Shown piece by piece: positions 54,064 to 63,240 of a DNA stretch of 64,000 nt. Under the pieces are notes generated by a model, which was given only the letters and a program-made list of their open reading frames with translations, ran no database searches and was not told the origin of the DNA. The DNA is from JAAURB01 sp049649525 (lineage in GTDB: Bacteria > Cyanobacteriota > Cyanobacteriia > Cyanobacteriales > Microcoleaceae): positions 124,001 to 188,000 of the forward strand of contig JBARZE010000060.1 of NCBI GenBank assembly GCA_049649525.1. The letters are read 5' to 3'. Every line of letters begins with the position of its first letter. Position 1 is the stretch's first letter. The translations under genes were made by a program, and so were the position numbers.

Positions 54064-54657
54064 TTAATTTTCAGCAGATTCAGTCGCTAAGCGGCGTATT
54101 TCTTTCGGTAAGCAAATCCCTTTTAAGCTACAATCTCGGCATTTCTTAGTATTAGAAATTGGAGCAGGCATGGGTTGATAAGCTGCTGCCTGTGCCGCAA
54201 AAATCGCTGCTTCTGTGGCTTGACGCAGTTGAGGAGTAAATTCAACCGTTTGACGGCGGCGGTTACTGTGATAAAAAATCTCGCCGTAAGCAATAGAATT
54301 TCCGGTCATTTCTTCTAAACATAAAGCCGCTGCACAGAGTTTAAAATGATCGTTTAAATGATACGCCATTCGACCTTTTTTATATTCAACAGGAATCAGT
54401 TTATTGTTTTCTTCTTCTACTGCATCAATAATACCATTTGTCATTAGGCGATCGCTCCATACCCATTGTTGCTGAAAAATTCGTTTTTCTCCCATTTGAG
54501 ATATTTTTTCTTCGTTAATATTGCGATGCAAATACCGACCGATTAAAATATGTTCATTATCCACCATTTCTCCGAGTATATATTCTAGATAAAATCGCCT
54601 TGGGCAATATTCCCAAGCATTCAAATAAGCCAGAGGTAAATAGTCGGTTGAATTCAT
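54064..54657 (-). CDS. cas4: CRISPR-associated exonuclease Cas4
   Basis: A Cas4-type PD-(D/E)XK nuclease of about 197 residues that trims prespacers and selects those with a PAM. It has one N-terminal Cys (LNAWEYCPRRFYLEY) and three C-terminal (CRDCSLKGIC), which together hold a [4Fe-4S] cluster. The nuclease motifs are in TNGIIDAVEEENNKLIPVEYKKG (cited as a landmark): Asp in IIDAV and EYK in PVEYKKGR. The ATG at 54657 (MNSTDYLPLAY) is preferred to the TTG at 54681. It lies between cas6 and cas1. Confidence 0.94.
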   Translation of the reverse strand: MNSTDYLPLAYLNAWEYCPRRFYLEYILGEMVDNEHILIGRYLHRNINEEKISQMGEKRIFQQQWVWSDRLMTNGIIDAVEEENNKLIPVEYKKGRMAYHLNDHFKLCAAALCLEEMTGNSIAYGEIFYHSNRRRQTVEFTPQLRQATEAAIFAAQAAAYQPMPAPISNTKKCRDCSLKGICLPKEIRRLATESAEN

Positions 54658-54707
54658 ATTTCTGTAATTTCCTGTTGACAAAATATTTTTACTGCCCTCT
54701 TTGCCCG

Positions 54708-55514
54708 TTAATTTTTAAAACGAGCCTGTCCCATTCCCATTGACGTTTTGCGACCAATTCCTGAGAAGAAAGCAAATTGAGCTAAAATTATTGCCATCTT
54801 CATTTGTTGCGGATCTTTAAAGCAATATTTCACCCAACCTTGAGCGCCAATTTCACCCCCGCCTTCCATTTTTAAAGCTTGAGTTTTTAGTTCATAAGCA
54901 GATACTTTTCCTTGCCATTCTTGTTTAAGAAGCTGTAATCTTTCAGGGGAAAATTGATTCCAGCGTCGCCATAAACTACTAAAAACAAGTTCAGGTAACA
55001 GAAAAGTTTGAATTCCATCAGTTTGTTTAAAACTAGTGGGCGATAGAAATTCAAGGGTTAAACTATTCCCTAAAACAGCAGTTTTGCTTAATACTTCATA
55101 AGAAGTTGAACCCGCTAAGCGATGAGTCCCCGGAAGAGTATAAACTTGACGTAATACAAAAGGAAATTTACCTAAAATAATCGGCTTATTTCCCCATTTT
55201 TCAATTCCATTTAATAAGGGTTGAACTAAAGTATCATCCAGTAAACTAATCCGAATTAAAAAGCGATCCCCCGGTTGAGTTCCGCCTTTCCGACGACTTC
55301 CCATTAACCCAGAAAGACTGAATGGTGAGGCTTGCATATTGTGAATTGTATCAGCAATGATTGGAGAACTTAAATTTAACCAGTTCATCACTTGTGCATG
55401 AATTGCCCGAGAAAGGGTTGCAGGAACTTTACCTTTTTCTGCGGCTCCTAATTCAATCACCCAAGAATGAAGGGTTTTAGAATTAAGCGGTTGTTGTAGC
55501 TGTTGCTGCACCAT
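54708..55514 (-). CDS. cas6: CRISPR pre-crRNA endoribonuclease Cas6 (type I-D)
   Basis: A 268-residue Cas6 of the RAMP fold that cuts the repeat RNA at the base of its hairpin and leaves an 8-nt 5' handle. The C-terminal glycine-rich loop FFSGIGRKTSMGMGQARFKN is the family signature. The first RAMP domain (SLSGLMGSRRKGGTQPGDRF) is also recognisable. A catalytic His may be one of those in LHSWVIEL or TIHNMQ, but I cannot fix it. The start has AGGAG six bases upstream and overlaps csc1 by 32 bases. It presumably processes the nearby array; effects of the two repeat forms on it are discussed under findings. Confidence 0.93.
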   Translation of the reverse strand: MVQQQLQQPLNSKTLHSWVIELGAAEKGKVPATLSRAIHAQVMNWLNLSSPIIADTIHNMQASPFSLSGLMGSRRKGGTQPGDRFLIRISLLDDTLVQPLLNGIEKWGNKPIILGKFPFVLRQVYTLPGTHRLAGSTSYEVLSKTAVLGNSLTLEFLSPTSFKQTDGIQTFLLPELVFSSLWRRWNQFSPERLQLLKQEWQGKVSAYELKTQALKMEGGGEIGAQGWVKYCFKDPQQMKMAIILAQFAFFSGIGRKTSMGMGQARFKN

Positions 55515-56265
55515 AAAATGCTCCTATTGGTAAATTAAATCGTTCGGGAAGTTGTGGATAACGTTGACGAAATTCTGACCATTCTTGTTTTTTATATTGC
55601 CAATATTCTCCTGTTATTTTGGCCTGACTGACTAGACTTGAGGGCGGCATTACAATCCGGTTGTAGAGAAGTATTTGAGTAGTTTCGGATAAATCTAGCG
55701 GGTTTAATGGATGAGTACAAGAGTATTCTCCTTGCTTTTTATTAATGATATTTTCAGGAATAGGAATTACATCTACTTTGACTTTAGCTGCCCATTTTCC
55801 TAACCGTATCCATCGCGGAATTTTAGCTTCAAATTCAGCCGTAGCAATGATATAAGTGCGATATTGACTACCGACTGCAAGCTCTTTTGCTCGTCCATAA
55901 TTAATCGGATAATTACGATTTGCTCCTTTATCTCCAAACTGTTTAGAGCGACCATAATAGGTTGTTTTAGCCGCTTTAAACGTATTAATTTGATAAGACC
56001 AATGCAGCGGTTGAGCCGGAAAAACGTAAACTTTTGCTTGATTGAGATGCAGTAAATTACACTCTACATCCGTATTTAAATATCCTGGTGTTTGAGCATT
56101 TTTTCCTTGCAAACGGTAAACTTGAGGAATAATTTTAGGACAAAAAAGAGCAAAACTTAACGCCCAATTATGCAAGTATTTCTCTGTTTCATAAAGAATT
56201 CCCATTTCTCGACTGGCGAAAAAAACATTATCATGTAGCGTGAGTTGGCAGCAATAAATTGTCAT
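55483..56265 (-). CDS. csc1: Type I-D Cascade subunit Cas5d (Csc1)
   Basis: A 260-residue RAMP protein of the Csc1/Cas5 family. It caps the 5' end of the crRNA and helps recognise the PAM in the I-D complex. The N-terminal strand YCCQLTLHDNVFFASREMG and the middle RAKELAVGSQYRTYIIATAE are typical. No glycine-rich loop of Cas6 type is present at the end. Its last 32 bases overlap the start of cas6 and it follows csc2 after 94 bases, matching the gene order of I-D operons. Confidence 0.92.
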   Translation of the reverse strand: MTIYCCQLTLHDNVFFASREMGILYETEKYLHNWALSFALFCPKIIPQVYRLQGKNAQTPGYLNTDVECNLLHLNQAKVYVFPAQPLHWSYQINTFKAAKTTYYGRSKQFGDKGANRNYPINYGRAKELAVGSQYRTYIIATAEFEAKIPRWIRLGKWAAKVKVDVIPIPENIINKKQGEYSCTHPLNPLDLSETTQILLYNRIVMPPSSLVSQAKITGEYWQYKKQEWSEFRQRYPQLPERFNLPIGAFYGAATATTTA

Positions 56266-56359
56266 GACAGAAGCTGAATTGAATAAGATGGGTAAGATGC
56301 ATCAAATTAAAATAATAGAATGATCTCTAAAAATGATAGTTTGATGCACCGAATACGAT

Positions 56360-57355
56360 TTATTTTTTACTCTTACCCTTACCTGGTTTTGCTAAAGCAC
56401 CATAAGTTTGAGCGTAGGATTGAGTTTGGTTATAGAGTTTAGTCAAGGTTTCTTGAAGCTGCGTTTCATCTTGATAAAGAGTACTTACTTCATTGAGTAA
56501 CTCATCGAGTTGTTCACCAAAAATCAGATGTTTTTTAATCACAGGTTCATCATTGAGTAAATCTTGTGCCACAGTTGTTGCTGCTTGTTTTATCTTATCT
56601 ATGGGAGCATTAATATCATCCTCAAGCTGATCGTACAAAGCTTGGGTAAACTGTAAATTACTGAAAATTTCACCATCACAAAAAGCAATTCCTAGTAAAT
56701 GGTTTTTTAGCGTACCTGTACGAGATTCTTGAGCGCCATAACGGCGAGTTCGTAGCAGATTACCTAATACATAAAGAAAGCCTTCATAGGTTGAATCTCG
56801 CAACGTTTCAACACTGGGAAAAGTGACTTCAGGTAAAATATGATCTAGTTCATTAATAGCACTTCGCATTTCACCTTTCTCACTCATTGTTCCCCCTTCA
56901 AACGGAGCATTAAAGGTAAAGCTTTTGTGAGATTGTTCATAGGGACTGAGAGAAAAACAGGAATCTGAATATACTTTAGAACGTTCTGAACCGCTATCTC
57001 CAATTGCAAAGCCATAAATAATACAATCAGGGCATTGTTTACAAGATTTTTCACCGTTATATTCGCAATGCTTGTCACTCTCTTTATCAGAACTAGTTAA
57101 TTCTAATGAGCGTAATAATTCTCGTCCGGCTAACCGTTCAGGGGTTGTTTGTTTGCGTTTAAACATGACTAAACGGCTGATTTTATCCGTCTTTTCTAAA
57201 CCTGCTTGTGTTCGCGCTGTGTTCAAAATACCGTCGGTTTGAAAGACAGGAAAAGATTGACTATGACGCACTAAAAGAAAGTGAATATATTTTCCAGCAG
57301 CCAACCGAGGAAAATCAGTGTTAAATTGAGTCGTTAAAGAATTGAGAATGGTCAT
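56360..57355 (-). CDS. csc2: Type I-D Cascade backbone subunit Cas7d (Csc2)
   Basis: The Csc2 backbone that polymerises along the crRNA spacer. From the preferred ATG at 57355 it has 331 residues and opens with SLTTQFNTDFPRLAAGKYIH, then SQSFPVFQTDGILNTARTQA, matching the family start. A zinc-binding loop with Cys residues (CEYNGEKSCKQCPDCIIYG) is clear. GALK-like KNHLLGIAFCDGEIFSNLQ and a basic tail follow. The frame is open up to an ATG at 57445 that overlaps the csc3 end, but the first 30 residues there are not typical. It is the most abundant subunit in the complex. Confidence 0.95.
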   Translation of the reverse strand: MTILNSLTTQFNTDFPRLAAGKYIHFLLVRHSQSFPVFQTDGILNTARTQAGLEKTDKISRLVMFKRKQTTPERLAGRELLRSLELTSSDKESDKHCEYNGEKSCKQCPDCIIYGFAIGDSGSERSKVYSDSCFSLSPYEQSHKSFTFNAPFEGGTMSEKGEMRSAINELDHILPEVTFPSVETLRDSTYEGFLYVLGNLLRTRRYGAQESRTGTLKNHLLGIAFCDGEIFSNLQFTQALYDQLEDDINAPIDKIKQAATTVAQDLLNDEPVIKKHLIFGEQLDELLNEVSTLYQDETQLQETLTKLYNQTQSYAQTYGALAKPGKGKSKK

Positions 57356-57425
57356 TTTTTTTACTACTAAATCAGTGAACAAGATTGAATCTGTTTCCCC
57401 CAAAATTGAATACAAAGGGGCATTT

Positions 57426-57914
57426 TTAATCCTTAACTTCCCCATTATTGGGGGTTTGGGAGCATTCTGAAGAGTCTAATTCCTCTGATTTTGCTTTCTC
57501 TTCTAAAGTCATCATCCGATAGGCAAATTCAGCCCCCGCTTTAATCCGGTTTCGATGTTCTTGCAGTAAAGCAATATCACCTTTACACATCTTTTGAAAT
57601 AGCTCATTTACGCAGGTTTTCATAAAAGTCTGAATGGCTTGTAATTCTTGTTGTTGTCGAGTTTCATAAGCAATTGCTGTGTTTAATAGAATTGGACGAG
57701 TATAAGGCTTTTGACGATCTAAGGCATCTTTAATTACCCCAGAACCTCGTAAAGTTAATTCTTCATTATCACAATTTTCTGGCGTAGAAAGAATCACTTC
57801 TAAAGCCTTAGTAATAGGCAATAAGATTGCATGGCTAGAGTCACGTAAATTAACTTTGTAAAACTGGCGATATTGAGTAACCAAATCTCTTGTAACTTGT
57901 AGTTTTTCGCTCAT
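57426..57914 (-). CDS. cas11d: Internal ORF of csc3: small subunit Cas11d
   Basis: An ATG at 57914-57912 inside and in frame with csc3 is preceded by a strong Shine-Dalgarno AAGGAG (57923-57928 on the plus strand) with an 8-base spacer. Translation gives 162 residues (MSEKLQVTRDLVTQYRQFYK ...) of helical character ending at the csc3 stop. In type I-D systems the small subunit Cas11d is known to be made by internal initiation in cas10d. The site is seen directly; its use here is inferred. Confidence 0.75.
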   Translation of the reverse strand: MSEKLQVTRDLVTQYRQFYKVNLRDSSHAILLPITKALEVILSTPENCDNEELTLRGSGVIKDALDRQKPYTRPILLNTAIAYETRQQQELQAIQTFMKTCVNELFQKMCKGDIALLQEHRNRIKAGAEFAYRMMTLEEKAKSEELDSSECSQTPNNGEVKD

Positions 57915-60389
57915 TTCTTTGTCTCCTTCTAACAAAATATCAGTATATTTCCAATAGGTTTTGACCTCCTTTGATGTTGGAGAATCTCGCCCATCTCGAC
58001 GTAATCCTTCATTGGCTAAAGTAAAAACATTTAAAACATCTGTCATCACCTCCCTAACGGTTCCATTAAATGCTTGCCAACGTTCATCTTGACCTTTACT
58101 GCGACTATCTAAGTGCAGACAATAAGCCACTAATAATCGTTGAATTGCTGGATAAATATCTTGAATTCGTAGCGATGTGGGTAAATCTAATATATTCCAA
58201 AATCCTGCGACTCCATCCAAGATAATAGTTTCTAAAAATTCTCTATCACTTTTATAGAGTGGCTCGTAACTGGGACTAGCAACAACTTTAACGCCTAAAA
58301 GTATTGGTAAAGCAAGTGCTTTAAATACAGGTTCAACCCAGGCATCTGTAACTGTTGTACCCATTGTTGTAGTTGGACAAATAGCCATGAAAGGTAAATC
58401 TGTATTTGAGTGTTCATTACCATATCGTCCAGATTTTGGTGGTTTTGTTAGCCAGGGTAAATCTTGTAGGAATTTAAGATCTAATTCTTTACCTTTAAGA
58501 TCTAAATAACCACCTTGTTTTAAGTATTTACAAACCTTTGAAAGAGTCATTCGCTCTAGCTTTCTCGTCAATACTCCAACTGCACAAGCTACTTGAGGTG
58601 AGTAAACGTATGCGGGAAAAATATAGAGAAAAATAGGTTGTCTTTCTTCCAGCTTTCCTGGTGTTGCAGACCAATAAGCTTGACGTAATATCATTTCCAA
58701 AGACCATATTTTAGAAATACCTCGTTTGATTCTTCCAGCACCTAAAGAATTTTTATTACTATATTGTTGAGGCTTAAATAGCACAACAGAGGCTAATTGA
58801 TCTTCTGCTACAAATTCTCCTGAACTCAATGAACAAATTGGATTGTTTTTTGTTTTTGCTTCGGTATAAGCCGTTAATTCAGATTCAAAGCTAGCTGAAG
58901 TATGGTTCCATCCTGAAACTTCAAGATATTGAGAGATGTAATTAAATAAAGCCTCTTTCGTGGAATTTTTATGCTCTGGAAGTAAGTGATTTTCTTCTGC
59001 CCAATCTGCTAGTTTTTGAGCAAACCTTACTAAAAAATCCGAAAAGAATTCAGAATTGGGACTCACATCTAATTTAGGATGATTAACAATATACTGAACT
59101 GCAACATAATACCAACCATAATTTACTCCGCCTGATTGTATTTGAGTTTGTTCGTATGAAATACTATTTTGTAAGTGTAGTTCAGTTAAAGTCCAACTGA
59201 TATATTGATCTCGTTTATCAGAAGTATTAAAAAATTCTCGTTGTACAAGAATCAAAAATTCAGCTAAGCGATCTGTCCAAATAACAGCAGCTTGTTCAAG
59301 TTGTTCTCGATTAGGTAAATCTAACTTCTGAAGTCTTTTCGGCGTAGCTAAAGATTGAAAATTTTTGACATTAGCTATAACTACATTTGGCAGCTTATAA
59401 ATCAGTTCTTTAGGAGTAAATATTTCATGAGTAATTGGAGCAAACTTCACTCCTTTTCCCTGTCTAACAAATCCTACTTCACCAAGGCTGAAATAATTTT
59501 CTAATCCTTCAATATTATTGTCAGGATCACCATTAATTATTCTATGCCAGACTAATTCTTGAACATTCTCTAATTTGTCTTTTCCGGAATCATACGGAGC
59601 TAAATATACCGCTCCTTGTGCAAAATATAGAATAGGATTCCAAGCATTATCTCGAACAAATTTCACAACTGCATTATGAATTTGATTGGTTAATAGTCCA
59701 CGGCAGTCTCGTAAGCGATGATAAACTAACTGCTGATTAATATCTAAGTAATCTAAACACTCATGTAATGCTTTACCTTTACTCGTATTCAGTTCTATTT
59801 CCGCCGGATCACTGAGATGAACAGCAATATCTCCAAATCTAAGTAATTCACACAAACGATTGCGATCTAGACGATTCGTTTTAAATGTTTGGCTTGAATT
59901 TTCCCAATTACAAGAATGTAAATTACTTCCTTTTTTAGCCTGAGTATTTTGTGCTAAATAACAAATGTCTAACACATATTCTTTCCATTGTAACCAAAAA
60001 TAATCGAAATTTAATTTTTTTCCCAGTTGATAACAGCTCTCAGTTATTTTTTCGACCTCATGTGCATTTGGAATTTCTTCATTTTTATAGTAAAAATATT
60101 TGTCATAATCATGGAGAGTAAATCCTAAGCATAGAAGTTTTTGTTCTGTATCAGAAAGCTTATCCTCCAAATATTGACTTACATTCAATGCCGTTATCAA
60201 TCCATTAATAACATGAACTAATAAGCTTTGGTCTGCTAGCTTAGAAAAAGCTGCTGTTTTTCCACCTAAAGCAGGAATCAAAGCAAATTCTGTTTCTAAA
60301 TTAGGAATTATTGTATCAATAAATTTTCCTAAAACAGATTTTTTTTCTTGCAGAGTTTCAATTAAAAGACGTTGAAGAAATGTTTTCAT
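57426..60389 (-). CDS. csc3: Type I-D large subunit Cas10d (Csc3) with HD nuclease
   Basis: A 987-residue Cas10d. An N-terminal HD nuclease domain has its motif at LGFTLHDYDKYFYY (about residue 95). A central palm-like region without a GGDD motif follows (CAVGVLTRKLERMTLSKVCK), and a C-terminal helical part from about 825 on corresponds to Cas11. It is the effector nuclease partner of Cas3' in I-D, combining type III-like and type I features. It starts 2 bases after the cas3' stop and its frame overlaps the longer csc2 version by 20 bases. An internal start for Cas11d is described separately. No damage is seen. Confidence 0.95.
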   Translation of the reverse strand: MKTFLQRLLIETLQEKKSVLGKFIDTIIPNLETEFALIPALGGKTAAFSKLADQSLLVHVINGLITALNVSQYLEDKLSDTEQKLLCLGFTLHDYDKYFYYKNEEIPNAHEVEKITESCYQLGKKLNFDYFWLQWKEYVLDICYLAQNTQAKKGSNLHSCNWENSSQTFKTNRLDRNRLCELLRFGDIAVHLSDPAEIELNTSKGKALHECLDYLDINQQLVYHRLRDCRGLLTNQIHNAVVKFVRDNAWNPILYFAQGAVYLAPYDSGKDKLENVQELVWHRIINGDPDNNIEGLENYFSLGEVGFVRQGKGVKFAPITHEIFTPKELIYKLPNVVIANVKNFQSLATPKRLQKLDLPNREQLEQAAVIWTDRLAEFLILVQREFFNTSDKRDQYISWTLTELHLQNSISYEQTQIQSGGVNYGWYYVAVQYIVNHPKLDVSPNSEFFSDFLVRFAQKLADWAEENHLLPEHKNSTKEALFNYISQYLEVSGWNHTSASFESELTAYTEAKTKNNPICSLSSGEFVAEDQLASVVLFKPQQYSNKNSLGAGRIKRGISKIWSLEMILRQAYWSATPGKLEERQPIFLYIFPAYVYSPQVACAVGVLTRKLERMTLSKVCKYLKQGGYLDLKGKELDLKFLQDLPWLTKPPKSGRYGNEHSNTDLPFMAICPTTTMGTTVTDAWVEPVFKALALPILLGVKVVASPSYEPLYKSDREFLETIILDGVAGFWNILDLPTSLRIQDIYPAIQRLLVAYCLHLDSRSKGQDERWQAFNGTVREVMTDVLNVFTLANEGLRRDGRDSPTSKEVKTYWKYTDILLEGDKEMSEKLQVTRDLVTQYRQFYKVNLRDSSHAILLPITKALEVILSTPENCDNEELTLRGSGVIKDALDRQKPYTRPILLNTAIAYETRQQQELQAIQTFMKTCVNELFQKMCKGDIALLQEHRNRIKAGAEFAYRMMTLEEKAKSEELDSSECSQTPNNGEVKD

Positions 60390-60391
60390 GG

Positions 60392-62608
60392 CTAAAAAAT
60401 ATAAGGCTCAGTATTTTTACAGCGTGGCAGTTTGTATTTTAAACTTTCTAGTAGTAGTGCATCTTGGTTAAACGCACAAGCATAATCTTTTCCTTGCTCA
60501 TCTGAAATGCGGTAAATACCAAAGGTTGCTGGAAGATGTAATGCATTAAGTATATTCCAGTGACTATTTTTTTTGTAACTAATTGGAATCAAGAATGTCA
60601 ACAAATTTAATGACTCTAAAATTTGATTTATCTCTTGTTTTTGAGGATGTCTTTTTAAAAGAATTCCTGCTAAGGTTGATAAAGTACAAAATCTTAGTTC
60701 TCTCGTTAGATAATCACACTCAAATTCAATAGAATGAGGAGAAGGAATATCTAGCCATTTCTTTATTTTTAGGTAAATCTGAAGGTAATTTTTAGGAAAC
60801 TCAAACTCAGAGCGATTCTGATTTTTAACGATTTCAAAAAAATCTTTCTTTGAAATAAACTCTAATTCTGTATGGGAGAGTATTTTAAGTAGCTCATAGG
60901 TATATAAACTCTTTTTATCATTCTCCCAACAACCTACTTGCAAAACCGATCCTCCTCGAAATTGAAGCAGTTGGTTTTGAATTTGTTTACCCGTCTCATC
61001 TTTGGAAAGTGCATACCAATGACCTCGTTTTTTCTCTAATTGCTGACGATAAAGTTTATATAAGTCTTCTTTCATGCGATCGCGTATCCTCTGAGTTATG
61101 GCCATACGCTCTTCTCGTTCATACTTATTTTTGAGGTTTTCCCCACTCAAGCTAATTAACATTCCTTGAGCTTGAAGTGCTCCCCAGTAATTTTGATACT
61201 GAGGAAAGTTTTGAGGAGAATCAAAAATACATTCAACAGTTTCTGTCATAAAATGATTACGACTTATTTTTTCACCCTCCGTTAATATATTGTTAATATT
61301 TTTCCAAATCCATGACATCCAATTTGGAATCAAAACAAAGGCTTGACAATTTTTAAATGTAGGCTGGTCACCTTTCGGAATACGACCTATGCGTCCGAAG
61401 CGTTGTGTAAATGTTGCCGAGTCGCTAACCTCAAAAATAAGTAGGTTTATATCAAAATCAACTCCAACATCTACAGCGGAAGTTCCAACAACTAAAATCG
61501 GCTTTTTTGCTGAAAATAATTGATCTACCGTATCTTCTCGCTCTTTTGAGTCTACAATTCCACTAATTTCTTTAACTAATATTTCAGGTTCTAGTAATGG
61601 TTTGAGCTGATTGACAACTTGACGTACTTTAGTGACAGAATTCAGAATAATTAGTCCTTGTCCGAAGCGACTTTTCTGAGCTTTGAAAATTTCTTTAATT
61701 ACACAAAGCTGATTTAATAACCACTCCAAAGAATCGGTGTTTTCTTCTAACTTAATAAATTCAAGCTGTATCCGTTGACAAATTTGCCGATATCCTGGTG
61801 GATTATCTTCTAGCTCTTCACTGATATAATTTCCATGTACTGATTTAATATTAAAACCTAATGATTCGAGCTTTTCTTTAAATTGAGGTTTATAAGTAGC
61901 CGAAGTAAAGATAAATTTGAGAGGACGCTGCCGCTCGCGACTATGACGAATTAGAAGCATACTATTAATAATTGCTGCTTCTTGATGCGATCCGAAAATA
62001 TGAAATTCATCAGCTACATATAAGTCAGGAATTTCGGCTAAGTCACTCAACAAGCGATCATGAGCATAAGTCATGTTCTGATAACGTCGGTGAGTGATTA
62101 GATGAAAAATATCAGGATTGGTTATGATAATACGTTTCTTTCCTAATGACTTTCGTAGCTCTTCAAATTTATTTCCTCTCCTTCCTTCTTGCTTAATTTT
62201 CTCTACTCTACGAGCTAATTCAGCTCCATATAGCTCATCAACTCGCTTGTCAGCATCTAAATTAAATAGTCGATGATAACCCTTAAGTTGGCGCTTTTGA
62301 TCTTTAACTAATGCATTTGTTGGATAGAGTGCTAAAGTCCGAAATCTAGCGTTTATTAATCCAGGTAAATACACCCCTAAAGATTTTCCGTCTCCTGTAG
62401 CAGCATGATTAAAAATAACTTCTGCGTTGCTATCACAGATTTGTTGATAAGTTTGGGCTTGATGAGAAGAAAGGGGGCAAGTCTGATTTTGGGGCGGCTT
62501 GAATTCAGGTGCTTTTCGGTGTACAATACAAGAATCCTTGCAGCCTAAAGGACAGCGACCCACTCCGGAATTTAGCTCGGAGAAAAGCGGCTTAATCTGT
62601 ATTTTCAC
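60392..62608 (-). CDS. cas3: Type I-D helicase Cas3' (Cas3d)
   Basis: A 738-residue SF2 helicase without an HD domain, as usual for I-D. Walker A is in AATGDGKSLGVYLPG (about 71-76), motif II in YVADEFHIFG (DEFH), motif III in FIFTSATYKP and motif VI in SATFTQRFGRIGRIPKGDQ. The N-terminus has four cysteines (about 19, 23, 27, 44) that could bind a metal. The GTG at 62608 starts the operon. The enzyme unwinds target DNA for degradation by the HD nuclease of Cas10d. It is divergent from a small unknown gene, with a possible operator between. Confidence 0.94.
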   Translation of the reverse strand: MKIQIKPLFSELNSGVGRCPLGCKDSCIVHRKAPEFKPPQNQTCPLSSHQAQTYQQICDSNAEVIFNHAATGDGKSLGVYLPGLINARFRTLALYPTNALVKDQKRQLKGYHRLFNLDADKRVDELYGAELARRVEKIKQEGRRGNKFEELRKSLGKKRIIITNPDIFHLITHRRYQNMTYAHDRLLSDLAEIPDLYVADEFHIFGSHQEAAIINSMLLIRHSRERQRPLKFIFTSATYKPQFKEKLESLGFNIKSVHGNYISEELEDNPPGYRQICQRIQLEFIKLEENTDSLEWLLNQLCVIKEIFKAQKSRFGQGLIILNSVTKVRQVVNQLKPLLEPEILVKEISGIVDSKEREDTVDQLFSAKKPILVVGTSAVDVGVDFDINLLIFEVSDSATFTQRFGRIGRIPKGDQPTFKNCQAFVLIPNWMSWIWKNINNILTEGEKISRNHFMTETVECIFDSPQNFPQYQNYWGALQAQGMLISLSGENLKNKYEREERMAITQRIRDRMKEDLYKLYRQQLEKKRGHWYALSKDETGKQIQNQLLQFRGGSVLQVGCWENDKKSLYTYELLKILSHTELEFISKKDFFEIVKNQNRSEFEFPKNYLQIYLKIKKWLDIPSPHSIEFECDYLTRELRFCTLSTLAGILLKRHPQKQEINQILESLNLLTFLIPISYKKNSHWNILNALHLPATFGIYRISDEQGKDYACAFNQDALLLESLKYKLPRCKNTEPYIF

Positions 62609-62773
62609 AATTCAATTTGATTTAGTTTTTTTACTGTTGAACCCAGTGTATTACCCCTTTTTGAAAAGTAGTTATCAAAAAATGATAATGACTAAACATT
62701 CAAGGGTAATGTATTCAAAACATATCGCAGTTGCGAATGTCGGGAGATGTGAATAATCGAAAGTTATCAGCTA

Positions 62774-62808
62774 GAGTCTAGTCATGGGTATATTTTCAGG
62801 CTAGACTC
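62774..62808. promoter_or_regulatory. Inverted repeat, possible operator between cas3' and the divergent gene
   Basis: GAGTCTAG (62774-62781) and CTAGACTC (62801-62808) are perfect reverse complements separated by 19 bases. The left arm is also part of the palindrome CTAGA-G-TCTAG. It lies in the 273-base divergent region that must hold the cas operon promoter and is a fitting place for a regulator, perhaps the WYL protein. Binding is inference only. Confidence 0.45.
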
Positions 62809-62881
62809 CGTATCGATCAACTCTCTTTCAAGTAGACTTCCCATTTATCGCGTCCGATATGACAGAATAAGTCAATAAATT

Positions 62882-63133
62882 ATGCCAATTCGCTCTCTTC
62901 CAATTACTCATCCCACTCTGAGTCCATTAATTACAGAGTTAGGCTTGGAATGCGAAAATGTCACAGCTTTAATTTATCAGCTTCAGTCCCCTCACCTCAC
63001 TCCTAGACAACAAGCAGAAATTTTAGCGGAATTACTGGCTGCTACCATTCACCTCAATGTCCATTGTGGAGAAGAGTTTCAAACTTTGATTGCCCAGCAA
63101 ATGGAAACCCTACCGGATGATGATGAACAGTAG
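62882..63133 (+). CDS. Small hypothetical protein beside the cas operon
   Basis: An 83-residue protein I do not recognise. It has the pattern LGLECENVTALIYQLQSPHL, then TPRQQAEILAELLAATIHLN and an acidic end (ETLPDDDEQ), all predicted helical. No signal peptide or metal motif is seen besides two lone cysteines. The ATG is well placed and codon use looks normal. It lies in the divergent region between cas3' and the WYL regulator and points in the same direction as the latter, so it could be part of the CRISPR control region or simply flank it. Confidence 0.6.
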   Translation: MPIRSLPITHPTLSPLITELGLECENVTALIYQLQSPHLTPRQQAEILAELLAATIHLNVHCGEEFQTLIAQQMETLPDDDEQ

Positions 63134-63224
63134 TCAGCCTAGTATTATTTTTGCATGAAATCTGTTGAATGAACCAGGCCGAGAAGTTAGTTTTCTTGAT
63201 AAAAATATCACATATTTCGTAGAG

Positions 63225-63240
63225 ACGTTACATGTAACGT
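63225..63240. repeat. Dispersed 16-nt palindrome ACGTTACATGTAACGT, copy 2
   Basis: A perfect palindrome preceded by GTAGAG, the same as at 22616-22631. It stands in the gap before the WYL regulator gene. Confidence 0.85.

Noticed and set aside
57356..57445. Longer csc2 start at 57445
   Set aside because: The extra 30 residues do not look like the family, overlap the csc3 end, and have no ribosome site; the ATG at 57355 gives the expected N-terminus.
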